Below, piece after piece: positions 10,793 to 20,892 of a DNA stretch of 33,695 nucleotides; position 1 is the stretch's first letter, and each line of letters begins with the position of its first letter. The translations under genes and the position numbers were made by a program. The notes beneath the pieces are model-generated. The model searched no databases, had not been told where the DNA came from, and saw only the letters and a program-made list of their open reading frames with translations. Source of the DNA: Branchiostoma floridae (lineage: Eukaryota; Chordata; Leptocardii; Amphioxiformes; Branchiostomatidae). The stretch spans positions 71,031-104,725 of the forward strand of contig NW_023365724.1 of NCBI RefSeq assembly GCF_000003815.2, in the 5' to 3' direction.

Positions 10793-10898
10793 ATCCAGGA
10801 TCATTCCTCCTTGCGTTCGATTTTCTTCCTGTTTACCCAGGTTGCCATGGACACGGGTTCCACACAGATGACAAGTTCCAGTCCGTGAACTAGGTAGG
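10793..10898 (-). other. Conserved island 2 in block U1 (possible antisense exon)
   Basis: About 105 bp with one visible difference from 31637-31742, inside a block that is otherwise clearly diverged. All three minus frames look informative. One is open for about 45 codons and includes CHLCGTRVHGNLGKQEENR, with a CxxC pair; there the single difference swaps Arg for Cys. In another minus frame, ending in ERKEE, the change is silent. A pyrimidine-rich tract plus CTAG precedes it on the minus strand, like a splice acceptor. Product unknown. Confidence 0.35.
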
Positions 10899-11098
10899 AA
10901 AATTTGTTCTCTCCCTTTTAAAACGAAGAAAATGGATTAGAATACTCGTAAAGTCACTAGTCTATGTATAGTTATACGTCTAACTGTTGTGTACACGCAA
11001 CAAAGGTAGTAAGAGCTCCAAAAAGCGCCAAGGTTTTGGCTAAATAAAGCAGAAACAGGTCCATGGCGCTGTTCACGACTAGCTTTTCAAGGTCAATT

Positions 11099-11329
11099 CT
11101 GCACTTAGTAGAAGGGAGTAAGTTTTGTTTGTAAATGTTGATATATCTGCACGCCTTTTAACGTATTGTTGCCGTGGATTAAATCGGAGACACTAAGGAA
11201 TATCTAACAGATTTTGACTTTTTTTACGCCCCGTACTTTCTAGGTCTGACGTTCTGACAAGTCGAGAATTTGCGACAGTTTGTTTTCTGAACTTCCGAAG
11301 TGTACGCGACTGTGTTGACGTGAGGAAAG
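11099..11329 (+). promoter_or_regulatory. Presumed 5' UTR / promoter region of gene B
   Basis: Sequence between the end of block U1 and the first ATG. No TATA box is evident. It contains short CG-bearing patches (CTTCCGAAG, TACGCGAC, GTTGACGTGAGG). The assignment rests only on position in front of an ATG exon with a good GTAAGT donor. Confidence 0.35.
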
Positions 11330-14300
11330 ATGACAACGTTGTCAAAAGAAGATGGGAGAACTGTTGAGCGAAAGATGAAGGTAAGTTGTCCTTTCCTTGT
11401 CGGTCATTTCCGAAAAAAAAAAAAAAAGTTCAACTTTCTAGTTGGGAACACACGGATACCGATTCTCTTTTGCACCCGAGTTACACCCGATCGTTGCATT
11501 TATTTTCCTCTTACTTTGTCAACGACTCAATTACACAAACTTTCATATATTTCCATAGTTTACTTTTATTCATTCTATAATCAACATGTTCACCTTTTGA
11601 CCTTCTTTTTCTTACCCTTTGCTTTTCCTTGCTCTGTTGTGTTGTGTTTGTGCTCTTGTTCTCATTCCAGCCTGTTCCCTTTCCTACTCTCAGCAGAGTC
11701 AGGGAGGAGAAGCAGCAACCTCCTTTAGCCAGTAAGAAACTGTTCAGTCAGTTTATGATGTCGTTATGATGATGATGATGATGATGATTTCAGAAGTAGC
11801 CAGTGTTCACAACAATCAGAAAAAAAACAATGGGGAGGGATGACCAAATACATATATTTCAGCCCACACCAATACAATTTTTACAGTTACTCAAGCAACT
11901 TGATGAAATTTGGAAACAGATGTTTCAGACAGTCTATTGTAAGTGAATGAAAGAGAATCTGTAATATATCAATTCAGATTTTTGCTTTAAATCCTGATTC
12001 TCCAGTAACTCTAGATACACTGACTGGAGACAGCAGAATACTGTCTGAAACATCTGACCATTTCTAAATTCTATCCAGTTGCTTGAGTAACAGTTGCTGT
12101 TACTTTACGTGTCTTACTTTACCTGGATGTCTAACCTTCATCAACATTCCCTGACTGGTAAGCCCTTAAACCATGGAATTGACTCAGTGTGGCCTTTATA
12201 TATTCATGTATAATGAGCAGTTGAATTTTTCTCAATACATGGTCACAACCATTTCAACTGTAGGGTGAAAGGACTTACTTGTAAAATTAGTTCTATGCTT
12301 TCAAATTGTCACTTAGAAGGCAAACACAATATAATAGAATTCTGCATTTGAACTCTGAGGTAAAAGTAGAGACAACACATATTTCAGGAATGTGTGCAGG
12401 GACATGTCATCACCTTAACTGTCTCTATCTGTTATTCCAGCAGTCTGAGGAGAGATACTGGTACAGTACAGGAGACCCTGTATGTTCTTCACAAGTAAGT
12501 AACGTTACATGTAGAAAGAACCTATAATGGCACCATGGATGATCTAGCAGTGAAGAGGAAGGGGTTGCAATTATTTAGCTGTTTTTTTAAAGCCAGATTA
12601 GATTTCAGAAATCAATGTGGTCTGATGGTGATTGTTATGTTATATTGAGAAACTACGAAAGTACATGTTTTTGAAGCTGAGTTAATTTGTTTGCTGTAAA
12701 AGCAAAATTAGGAACAGCACAAATAAAAAGTTCATTCAGTACCTTGGAAAGATCCATTCTTGGTGACAAACTTGGGCACTATTCATGTATCTTACAGGAT
12801 AGAAGAAATTTCATCTACACATGTTTGGAATACTTTGCATTGTTGCTAATGTTTGGCAATGTTTTTAGGACTCTTAATGTTGCCTTATTGTCCAGTTGCT
12901 TATTTCTAATACTGTACTTAAATTTACCACTTACTTCTGAAGAGAGCAAAATATAAAAAAAAAGCATACCGAGTTAGGCACACTGTTCAGCGTAGCACAA
13001 AATTGGAAGGTTACATACACAAAATTGTCTCTCAGTGTTTGCTGCTTGTAACACGCAGCGCGAATGGTTCATGAACCACATGAATGCATTTCTTATTCAA
13101 GTATGTTGTTTAAATCTATGTGTACAAAATTCATTCATCAAAATTTGACCACTCTCAGGCAACTAGCGATGGAGCGCCATGAGTTTGAGCGCAAGAAAAA
13201 GCGTACCGTGTTGGGGCACCTCCCGTTAGATGTCTTAGTAATACAGTGTCAGAACAACTTTGCTTGAATTACTTCTTGCACTTTATCACATGTGTTAGTG
13301 CCACATACTTCCCTTTGTCTGATTACTAGAATCCAGTGATTTGTGGGATACTCATGTGGAGTTTCTGTCAAATGATGGTTTGTACATCAATTCCTCAACA
13401 TTGGTTATTCTTATTCCAGATTTTTTCTCAAGAAAAAGGAAGATGGCTCTCCATTTAACAGGTAAGACTGTGGTTTCTGTGTGGGGACAAGATCAACTCT
13501 TGATTGCTAGTAAACATTTGAGTGCACAATGTAGTCATAGGCTGCATCAATGAAGGTTTGACATCCAGTTAATAAGATACTAACACTGCAGAAAGGTATT
13601 AGATTCTACCTGAAACCTCAGACCATTTCCAAAATCATATCCAGTTGCTTGTCTGCTATTTGACGTAATCAGGCTGACTTCAGACTTCCCTTTTTTCTCA
13701 TTAAAAAAAGAAGAGACCATATGTACCTGTCAGAATATGCATTGGCTCCAAAATACTAATAGTTCTTGTCTTCCTTGTCATCAATGTTTTTCCATCTCTG
13801 GAGAACATTTCCTTGTCCTTGGTGCTGAATGAAAATCTGCTGCATTTGTGTATGTACACATCATGTGTGTGCGTGTGCACATGCACAAGTGTATTTATGT
13901 GTGCTTATGCATGTATGTCAAATTGTGTATATGTGTAAATTTGATAACAGGTATGTATGTTATATATACATAATCTATATAACGTTTTGTGTGAGTGAGT
14001 GGGGGGGGGGGCAATGACCGTGTGTGTAATAGCATGAGAGAGGGGGGGGGCATTTTCAAGCTTATAGCAAATAGACTAATCCTTCCTAATTTACAGGGAG
14101 GCTGCAGAGCTTCTAGAGCTGGCTCAAGAGTAAGTTAACAGATTACTTTAATTTCTTATTGCCTTATCAGTCAGAAAATATCCAATACTACAATCAATGA
14201 CATTGTATAAAACTAATATCTAGAGGAAAATAAGAGAGTATTGTGTAACACTCCAGCTTTGTAAGCACAAGATTGTAGCTTATAAATTGAGATTGTAAAG

Positions 14301-17300
14301 TCATTGACAGAACTGATTGTTTTGTATTCTCTCCCCAAAACAGGCAAGCTGAAGTTGCTGAGGATGACCTGGTCAGGACGTCCTTCCATAATGCAGAACT
14401 GCAGATGCTGCTAACTGATGAGAAGCTGTGAGTCTTTCAGTCTTTATCATTTTCTGCTGTGGAATTTATACCACATATTTATCTCCATGAAAAATAGAGA
14501 TAAATATTAGTTTTGGGTGTGTCTGTGTGTGTGTGTGTGTGTCTGTCTGTCTGTGTGTCCGGATTTTTGTAGTGAGCATAACTCAAGAACCTCTGAATAG
14601 ATTACAATGATATTTGCTTTGTGGGTAGGTGTTGGGAAGACAAAGGTCAGGGTCAATTTTGGGCCCCCTGGTATTTGACCTTGGTACTGCACCTAAAATT
14701 AATTTTTTTGATCTTTTGAACTGGATATGGTCTTGATTTTTTGATGGCAGATAGCTTGTGACATAAGGGATATGTGGTGTATATTTGGTCCCCCTAGCAG
14801 GTTGCTCTGGAATTGCAGGGGCATTTTTGTCAAAATCTTCTTAAGTGGATACCTGAAGAAGGAAATGACAAATTTACATGGTATTTGGTATGTTAAGGTA
14901 GCTTTGACAGAGATGCACATCATGAAGTGCAAATTATGCAAACTGACACTTAATTTCCGTATTTAAAGAGGAACATCTGTATTTGCGGTGTTTCCTTTAT
15001 AGAACTCAAATACATGCAATATATGTAGTTTGTGGCAGGTAAAACATTATCAGATACCAATTATGCAAATAAGTCCTTAATTTCCATAATTAATGCAAAC
15101 GTGTTCTTGTTATTCTCATGTTGCGAAATGACTTAGTTTATGTTCATGTCATCTTAAGTTATACGTTCCGTTATAATCTCAATTTTGTTACTTTTGATTG
15201 TCATTGGATGTAATATACAGAGCAGAAGACCTCTATAAGCTCATTGAGTTTCTTGTCCCATGCTCAAAAAATGAATGCGAATAGAATAGAAATAGTGCAA
15301 ACGTGCCATAATTCATCGATGTGGTAAATGAATGAACAATCAACATAGTGACCAGCGTAGGTTATTTACAGGTGTACATAACTAAGCATAGATTATGTAA
15401 ATGCAGAAATCATTTACATAATCAGACTATTGCATGGAGATATGAGGTCTCCGAACTCTAGTTAGCTCTGTTTCTACTGCCTTTAGAAGTCCTTATGCCC
15501 CTGTCACATTATCCACGATCTTCGGGCGTATCGATGGAAGATCGGCCATATTTAAGATCGACAGAAGGTTGCGCATATTTTTCACCTGAAAACCGTCCCT
15601 GTCACATATAAGCCATACTTTGTACCTTATTGTTGTGCACTGAAATTATTATCGTAAGTGAGGCTTAGGCAATTGCCACAGAATCATTGTCCGATCAATT
15701 TTTGCTTAATGTGACGGGTATTCTAAGGCCCCTTCCTCCTCTCCGTCAAGTATCTCCAAGTTTCTTGCACTCACGATGATACATCTGATGACCACAGTGA
15801 CTGTAAAAATCCTGAACCTCCAGTGTTGATAAGAAAGACCTTCTTGAAAAATGTTTTAATTTGCAGTTTTTAGAGGCTGTGACTAGAATGGTATTATACT
15901 ATATGATCTGACACAATGAGCAATTTTGTATATTCACTACAATTTATGTCAATGCATATTGTACATTTCATTATTACAGACAAGCAGATGATGCAAAGGT
16001 CCAGCATGAAAGGTAAGAACAATTTTCAGCCCTTCAGTTTTGGTCCATTCTTTCAGATCTTGTAGTAGTAATTGTAGTAATTGCAGTAAGGCCATGTTGA
16101 TTTGATTCTATGGATGACATCCGCGTGCGCACCAATTTTCGGCCGATTCCAAAAAAAAAAAAAAGTTTTCAAGCATCGTTCAAACCAGCTTCAACACCAG
16201 CAAATATATGCCGAAAATCCATACTAATGTCGTAAAGGAAAATGCATCTTTTGCGTCTTCTCCTATCGCAAAACGTACTGATTTTGTCGTAAACTATTCC
16301 TTGCACATGCGCATTGACGTTAACCGAAACTTGCCAAAATAACTGAAAATGGCGACGAATTCAACTGATCGTGATTCTCCTTCGAATTATGTAAGCATCA
16401 AAGTGACACGGAAGGGTGGCGGTGTTGTGAATTGGTACGCGATTGATTGTGGACAAGGTGACGTTACATTTGCCCAGTTATATGAGAAACTTGTTGCGAC
16501 AAGCGAGTTCAGGCCGTTGAACTTCAGCGAATTTCTTTCAAGAACCGCCAATGTGCAAATTATTGCAATTAAGAAAAAATCGGAAGAGATGTTGAGGTCT
16601 ACGCTGGCCTAAAGGTCGGGCAGGACAATTCGGATGTTTTGTCCGCATCGAGGTGGACAAGACAGCCAGTGGAAAGACTGATGAAGATCCGCGGCCCAAG
16701 TCTGCTTTTGAGGTGATTAAAATTTCATTGTTACCTTCAGTTTTGGATTGAACTACTAGTAGGGGAGGGGGGCCGAGGGTATTTTAAATTTTCACATTCG
16801 GTACATGTATGCATAAATGACTACAGCACTGTTTTTTTTTTAAAGTCTATTGACAGGATGTCTAAGCTATCTAGTCAGTATACAGGCACTAAACCGACTG
16901 ATAACAAATTTTGGACTCTTCTATTGACAGGAGATTCCTGTTTTACTTATAGTTTCATAGACAAATGTCTTTTTTTCAATCAAGTTTGATACTGTATTAA
17001 CGTCTTATTTGACACCTGTTTTGTGCAGGGCCCTATCATGTGCCGTTCCAGTAGAGCCCTACTACTATTCTGCGAAACTCAAGGCTCCAGCTGCATTAAG
17101 TTCAATCCACCCACTGGTATGCTGGCAGTGTGGGGAGACACTCCCCATTCTTTGGAGAAGGCCAAGCAATTCCAGACGATCCATCTAGTGTGTCAGGTGG
17201 GTTTTAAGTCTTTAGTTACATGTCGTTTTACAATGTACAGTATTTGTGAAGATGATACTTTGCCTACATTCATTGTGCTTTTGTCTGAATTAGTGTGCTT

Positions 17301-20300
17301 TCTCAACATAAAACTTGATTTATGTAGTAGCTACATGTTTATTAATGAAGGTTAAATATCCAGGTACCGATGCATCTTTCCACAAACATGTCTAAAACTG
17401 GAGCTAAATACATTTTGAATTTCAGATATTTGTAGTGGCATCCATGTAATGCAAAATTCAATCAATGATTTATCCCATCTTGCGTTTTTGTAGGTGTGCA
17501 AATCTGGAGTAGAGGAGAGGACACAAGGAAAGAAGAAGTTAAAAAGGAGAAGAGAGGCGGAAGATGACAACTAAGGCAGGTGTTTTATTTGATGTACCTT
17601 TTTCAATACTGTTTTCACCAAGTGCTAAGTTGAAAAGCCTTCATCCTACATGCTCCATTCCATCTGAAGTGCTGAGCCTTTCCATTTGCATTTGTGTCTA
17701 TCATGTACACTGTACTGTAAAACTACATGTTGTAAACTATTGAAGAAATGTATACATTAGAAGGGTTGATACCTAATTGTTGCTTTTCATACTGTGTTTC
17801 TGTAGGCACCTGGAGAATGACAGCGCCATCAGAGGAAAACAAGATGTCAGAGGAAGTTAGACAGAACATGCAGCATGCCAGTCAAACAAAACAAAAATAA
17901 AGTTCTTGTTTGGTATACCATACTTTGTGTGTTTAGTCATTTGTTCTACCTTCCCGCCTACTTAGATTTCATAATAAAGAGAACTTTTTTTTTTGCCAAA
18001 CTTTTTTTTTTTCGCTCGCTCGCACCAATTCTGGGGCTGCCAGAGGATGTCATCCATATAATCAAATCAACATGGCCTAATTGTAAAACACTTAGAAATG
18101 TAGGTTTTTTCCATACCAAGATACCATAAAATTTTGTATCCATTGCAATAAATGCTTTTATTAAACTTTAAATGCTTAATGCTTTATGCTTATTTTTATG
18201 ATTTGTTCTCAAATACAGGGAGCTCTCTCAGGCGCATGCAGACCTAGAAATGTGAGTGACTGTTTTACTTCTGTCCTAAATAAATTAATGTAATCAAGAA
18301 TGATACTTGGTATAGACTGATAGAAAAGAAAATTACTTTTGCATAAAGTGATTTTGCCTGAAAAGAAATCAAATGGGAGTTTGAAAGCAAGTGGCTATTT
18401 TTGTGAAAAGACATTATAAACGACATGGGTTCAAGATTTGAATAGATGCATCTTAGACATCATAAGATATAAGTTGAGGAAACCTTACACTTAAACAGAT
18501 AAAAAGGGCTATTGATAAACAATTGTTCTCATAAACACACATATAATACAATGTACTTCGTCATCTCTATCTATTAGGGCCATCTGTGACCTACGGGAGG
18601 AAAAAAACAGGTTTGTAATTATTTTAACCACTTTATGTACTTTTCAGTTTTGTATCTTGTGGAAAAATAGTAGTACTTGTGCAATAACTGATTCTTAAAA
18701 GCACTGAATGTATTTGCTTGCTTTTATTTAATTTTTAGTTAATGACGTATTGTAGTGTTGATACCTGTATACCCCATATCTTGTCTGCACCATCTGTTGT
18801 GTCCTTACCCTTGAAGAGTCCATATCCCAGTAATGTCCATGTCCCCTGGAGTGCCAGACATCGTACACCATTAAAAATACCTGTGCTGTCTATAGCCCAT
18901 GTGTACGCCCTGGGTTGTCCAAACTGCCCACAGTGTCAGTATAGCCCCTTAAGTATCCACGATTTATCCACTGTTACTCAATACAATAACACAAGGACTG
19001 CTCCAGAATAGGAGAGAGGTCTCTTCTTATACTTCAGGTGTTCTTTTGGTGTCAGCAGTATCTGTAGATGCTGTGAATTTTTGTTGTTGTAAAAACTGTC
19101 CACCAGTTTACATTCCAATCATCATTATCTGCACCAGGAGTGCCCAGAAGCACCTTGAGATTGACTGTTTGAAGGCACAGGTGTCAGTCCTGAAGTCAGG
19201 AGGGGCCCGGTGAGTTATCTTCTGTGTCTTTTTGGCAACACTTCAGGGATACTTTTTATTCCATAACATGAAATATTTCTATTTTGTATTTAGTTGCTTT
19301 AATATAACAGCTTGACTAAAGGTAGAATTATAGATAAGGTTATATTTCATGTCTTATTTATTTCCAGTTTCAGCAGTAGACATGAAGCTAGAGCCCACAT
19401 CTCACTTGAAGAGGCAGAAGCCATGGCATACAGGATCGCAGAGCTGGAAGTCCTGTTGGAGGAACAGAGGAAGTGAGTTGACTCAATATGAGAAATATAT
19501 GACACTTTTATTTTGTCCACATTCTTCCCTGGGCCTGTTTGTGTTTGTGACTTCACTGCAAATCCAGGCTCACGTCTTGGTGTGCTTTGTCCCAATTTCA
19601 ATTTTGCTGTTGTCATTTTCATGTACTTTTGAATTGGGATGTGATCAAAACTTGATTAATGAAAATGATTAATTTTATGGCATTTTATGTTGCCCTACAG
19701 TGAAAACATCAAGCTGACAGCACAGTTACAACAGTCTAAAGAAGAGAAGCTGCCAGCTGTCACAGAACAACAAGACCACTGTTTCCTGCCTGAGTGCTTC
19801 CTAACCCACTGCCCCTCACCTATTGATGAGGAAGAGATGCTGCCAGCAGACATGGAATGCAAAGAGGACTCTTTCCTGCCTGAGTGCTTCCTGGCCCGCT
19901 GCCCCTCACCAATGAATGACAAGGAGGAAGGGTTGCCAGCAGACATGGAACACAAAGAGGACTCTTTCCTGCCTGAGTGCTTCCTGGCCTGCAGCGCCTC
20001 ACCAATGAATGACAATGAGGAAGGGCTGCCAGCAGACATGGAACACAAAGAGGACTCTTTCCTGCCTGAGTGCTTCCTGGCCTGCAGCGCCTCACCAATG
20101 AATGACAATGAGGAAGGGCTGTCAGCAGACATGGAACGCAAAGAGGACTCTTTCCTGCCTGAGTGCTTCCTGGCCTGCAGCGCCTCACCAATGAATGACA
20201 ATGAGGAAGGGCTGCCAGCAGACATGGAACACAAAGAGGACTCTTTCCTGCCTGAGTGCTTCCTGGCCTGCAGCGCCTCACCAATGAATGACAATGAGGA

Positions 20301-20367
20301 AGGGCTGCCAGCAGACATGGAACGCAAAGAGGACTCTTTCCTGCCTGAGTGCTTCCTAGCCCGCTGA
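11330..20367 (+). CDS. Gene B: complete coiled-coil / FLPECFLA tandem-repeat protein
   Basis: Inferred exons: 11330-11380, 11694-11731 (or 11697, a NAGNAG acceptor), 12441-12494, 13420-13461, 14097-14129, 14344-14427, 15980-16012, 18219-18251, 18578-18610, 19138-19209, 19368-19472 and 19701-20367. They sum to 1245 nt, an open frame of 414 codons plus TGA. Every junction is GT/AG and all introns after the first are phase 2, which supports the model strongly. Residues about 1-60 are basic and polar. About 60-200 are charged helix, likely coiled coil (EAAELLELAQ, DLVRTSFHNAELQMLL, EAEAMAYRIAELEVLLEEQ). From about 217 there are 31-residue FLPECFLA repeats. No signal peptide or membrane segment is seen. 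Family and function are unknown. The exons at 11694 and 12441 are less certain than those shared with gene A. A transposon with its own gene sits in the intron 16013-18218. Confidence 0.8.
11766..11788 (+). repeat. (ATG)n microsatellite
   Basis: Seven to eight ATG units in gene B intron 2. Confidence 0.9.
11885..12092. mobile_element. Fold-back MITE in a gene B intron
   Basis: GTTACTCAAGCAACT (11886) with GATGTTTCAGACAGT (ending 11933) is mirrored by ACTGTCTGAAACATC (12040) and AGTTGCTTGAGTAAC (ending about 12092): roughly 50-bp arms around a ~105-bp centre. A related half-element with CAGACCATTTCC and ATCCAGTTGCTTG lies at 13580-13650. No coding content; target duplication not resolved. Confidence 0.65.
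14482..15461 (+). mobile_element. Dispersed repeat R4 in a gene B intron
   Basis: Starts TCTCCATGAAAAATAGAGAT (a short hairpin with the preceding TA) and ends GGTCTCCGAACTCTAG. TTA flanks both sides (14479-14481, 15462-15464). It shares the TG tract (14519-14541), the GGGCCCCCTGG block, octamer-like ends and terminal sequence with R1, and parts with R2/R3. No protein is encoded. The CTAG end recalls Helitron ends, but TC at the start and a strong 3' hairpin are not consistent across copies, so I leave the class open. Confidence 0.65.
15498..15719. mobile_element. Short TIR element in a gene B intron
   Basis: CCCCTGTCACATTA (15498) and TAATGTGACGGG (ending 15719) form an imperfect inverted pair. 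A third CCCTGTCACAT lies inside at about 15597. The ~222-bp size and lack of coding sequence fit a MITE. No clear target duplication. Confidence 0.45.
16090..18077 (+). mobile_element. PIF/Harbinger-type element, copy 3, carrying a cargo gene
   Basis: Full-length copy of 1988 bp inside the gene B intron between exons 15980-16012 and 18219-18251. ~33-bp TIRs start GGCCATGTTGATTTGATTCT (16090) and mirror to 18077. TAA on both sides (16087-16089, 18078-18080) is a 3-bp duplication. The first ~80 and last ~190 bp are shared with the two short copies; the middle is unique. Autonomous Harbinger elements encode a DDE transposase and a MYB-like protein. Neither is recognisable here, so mobility would depend on another copy. 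An AATAAA at 17896-17901 lies just before the right end. Confidence 0.85.
16349..17574 (+). CDS. Cargo gene inside the Harbinger-type element, one frameshift
   Basis: Three exons fit: 16349-16712, 17029-17196 and 17494-17574, with GT/AG junctions at phase 0 and a stop TAA at 17572-17574. The start context is AAAATGGCGACG. Exon 1 is open for 87 codons (to TAA 16610-16612). The reading that joins exon 2 (a frame holding CFVRIEVDKTASGK) is one base out of register, with the switch between about 16596 and 16609, so one extra base is implied: a real frameshift or an assembly error. About 203 residues would result. The C-terminus is strongly basic (KKKLKRRR, a probable nuclear signal), and exon 2 is rich in Cys and hydrophobic residues. 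I recognise no domain, and no DDE or MYB pattern. It may be a captured host gene fragment or an accessory protein of the element. Confidence 0.5.
18760..18990 (+). repeat. Degenerate intronic minisatellite (gene B)
   Basis: Counterpart of 3820-4150, with TGTGTCC, AGTAATGTCCATGTCCCC and TAGCCC units, shorter than in gene A. Confidence 0.55.
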
Positions 20368-20400
20368 TCTTCACCAATGGATGATGATGAGGAGATGCTG
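19774..20400 (+). repeat. 93-bp coding tandem repeat, six units plus a partial (gene B)
   Basis: Six full 31-residue units and a seventh started by FLPECFLA at 20338. Units 3-6 are almost identical to each other (core ACSASPMNDNEEGL), much more alike than any is to gene A units. This indicates recent homogenisation within this gene. The seventh unit is cut by TGA at 20365-20367 where other units have a Cys codon. Confidence 0.95.
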
Positions 20401-20892
20401 ACCTATGACATGAACATGGACATTGCTCCCCTCTTGGAAGAGCTGCTCATCAACTCTAGCTCTCTCCTGCAAGCAGATTCAGTGGCAGCCTTAGATCAAG
20501 AGTCGCAGGACATTTTGTGTCTATCTGAACTGCTGAGTTCAACGTCTCCTGCGAGCTTGACAGCATCGTGTGATGGACGTCAGGCAGAGTCTCAAGACAC
20601 CAAAATGGTAGAGTCGCAAGCTTCAGTGAACAAGGTGACATACAGTGGACTTCTTTGGTCTATGCTACAAGAAGCGCATGAGATCTTGTGTCTTAGTGAA
20701 AAGTTGAGCACACTGTCAGCTCACCATGACAAGACAGAGCCAATCAAAGTGAAGAATGGCCAGGTTGTGAAGACAGAGCTTCCCACAGAGGCGACCTACT
20801 GGACAACAGTGGAGCCTTGCCAGGGGTCATGTTGTTACACAACCACTTACATCAGCAGCAACAAGGACATTGCAGTCTACCAGCAGCTGTGA
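20368..20892 (+). CDS. In-frame extension of gene B behind TGA (174 codons)
   Basis: The frame of the repeat array continues without another stop to TGA 20890-20892. The next residues (SSPMDDDEEML) match the repeat pattern, so this was once translated with the array. It holds two copies of a DILCLSE / EILCLSE motif (around 20510-20545 and 20684-20705) in an acidic, Ser-rich, Leu-rich background. A separate start is possible at ATG 20377 but is internal to a repeat unit. Gene A lacks this region. It is either dead after a recent nonsense change, translated by stop readthrough, or intact in other alleles. Confidence 0.5.
   Translation, partial: SSPMDDDEEMLTYDMNMDIAPLLEELLINSSSLLQADSVAALDQESQDILCLSELLSSTSPASLTASCDGRQAESQDTKMVESQASVNKVTYSGLLWSMLQEAHEILCLSEKLSTLSAHHDKTEPIKVKNGQVVKTELPTEATYWTTVEPCQGSCCYTTTYISSNKDIAVYQQL

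Larger units (their letters stand above)
7691..11098. repeat. Block U1: duplicated region upstream of gene B
   Basis: Colinear with 30360-31947 (block U2). Shared landmarks: ACTGAAAACGGAC, CTATCGATTT, CATTATGAAGAAAAG, GGCCGGAGCGCTAAAGC, TTTTTGTTCTCGATAA, CATGTCTTGGAGCA, AATCAGCACCAAGGATATCG, CATTCCGCGAGAGAAAGTAG, CAACCCGGTTGTTATTCTTG and CAATCCAGGATCATTCC. Similarity ends at TTTTCAAGGTCAA (around 11098 / 31947). U1 is longer because of two insertions (7775-8840 and 9418-9966). No gene can be assigned with confidence. Two islands conserved far above the rest are listed separately. Confidence 0.8.

Noticed and set aside
12687-12956. 89-codon plus-strand frame
   Set aside because: Lies in a gene B intron, with AT-rich composition and no splice sites that keep phase with the neighbouring exons.
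13148-13195. Possible gene B exon encoding QLAMERHEFERKKK
   Set aside because: The acceptor is plausible, but no donor gives the phase 2 needed for the next exon, and the model closes without it.
14482-15461. Helitron assignment for R4
   Set aside because: CTAG followed by T at the 3' end fits, but the other copies (R1 ends CTTG, R3 starts CTCC after C) and the TTA/TTAC duplications do not.
19695-20377. Long antisense frames over the gene B repeat array (185 and 210 codons), and the same over gene A (5065-5718)
   Set aside because: A 93-bp unit is a multiple of three, so any frame without a stop in one unit stays open through all of them. No splice or start context, and the sense frame joins the upstream exons exactly.
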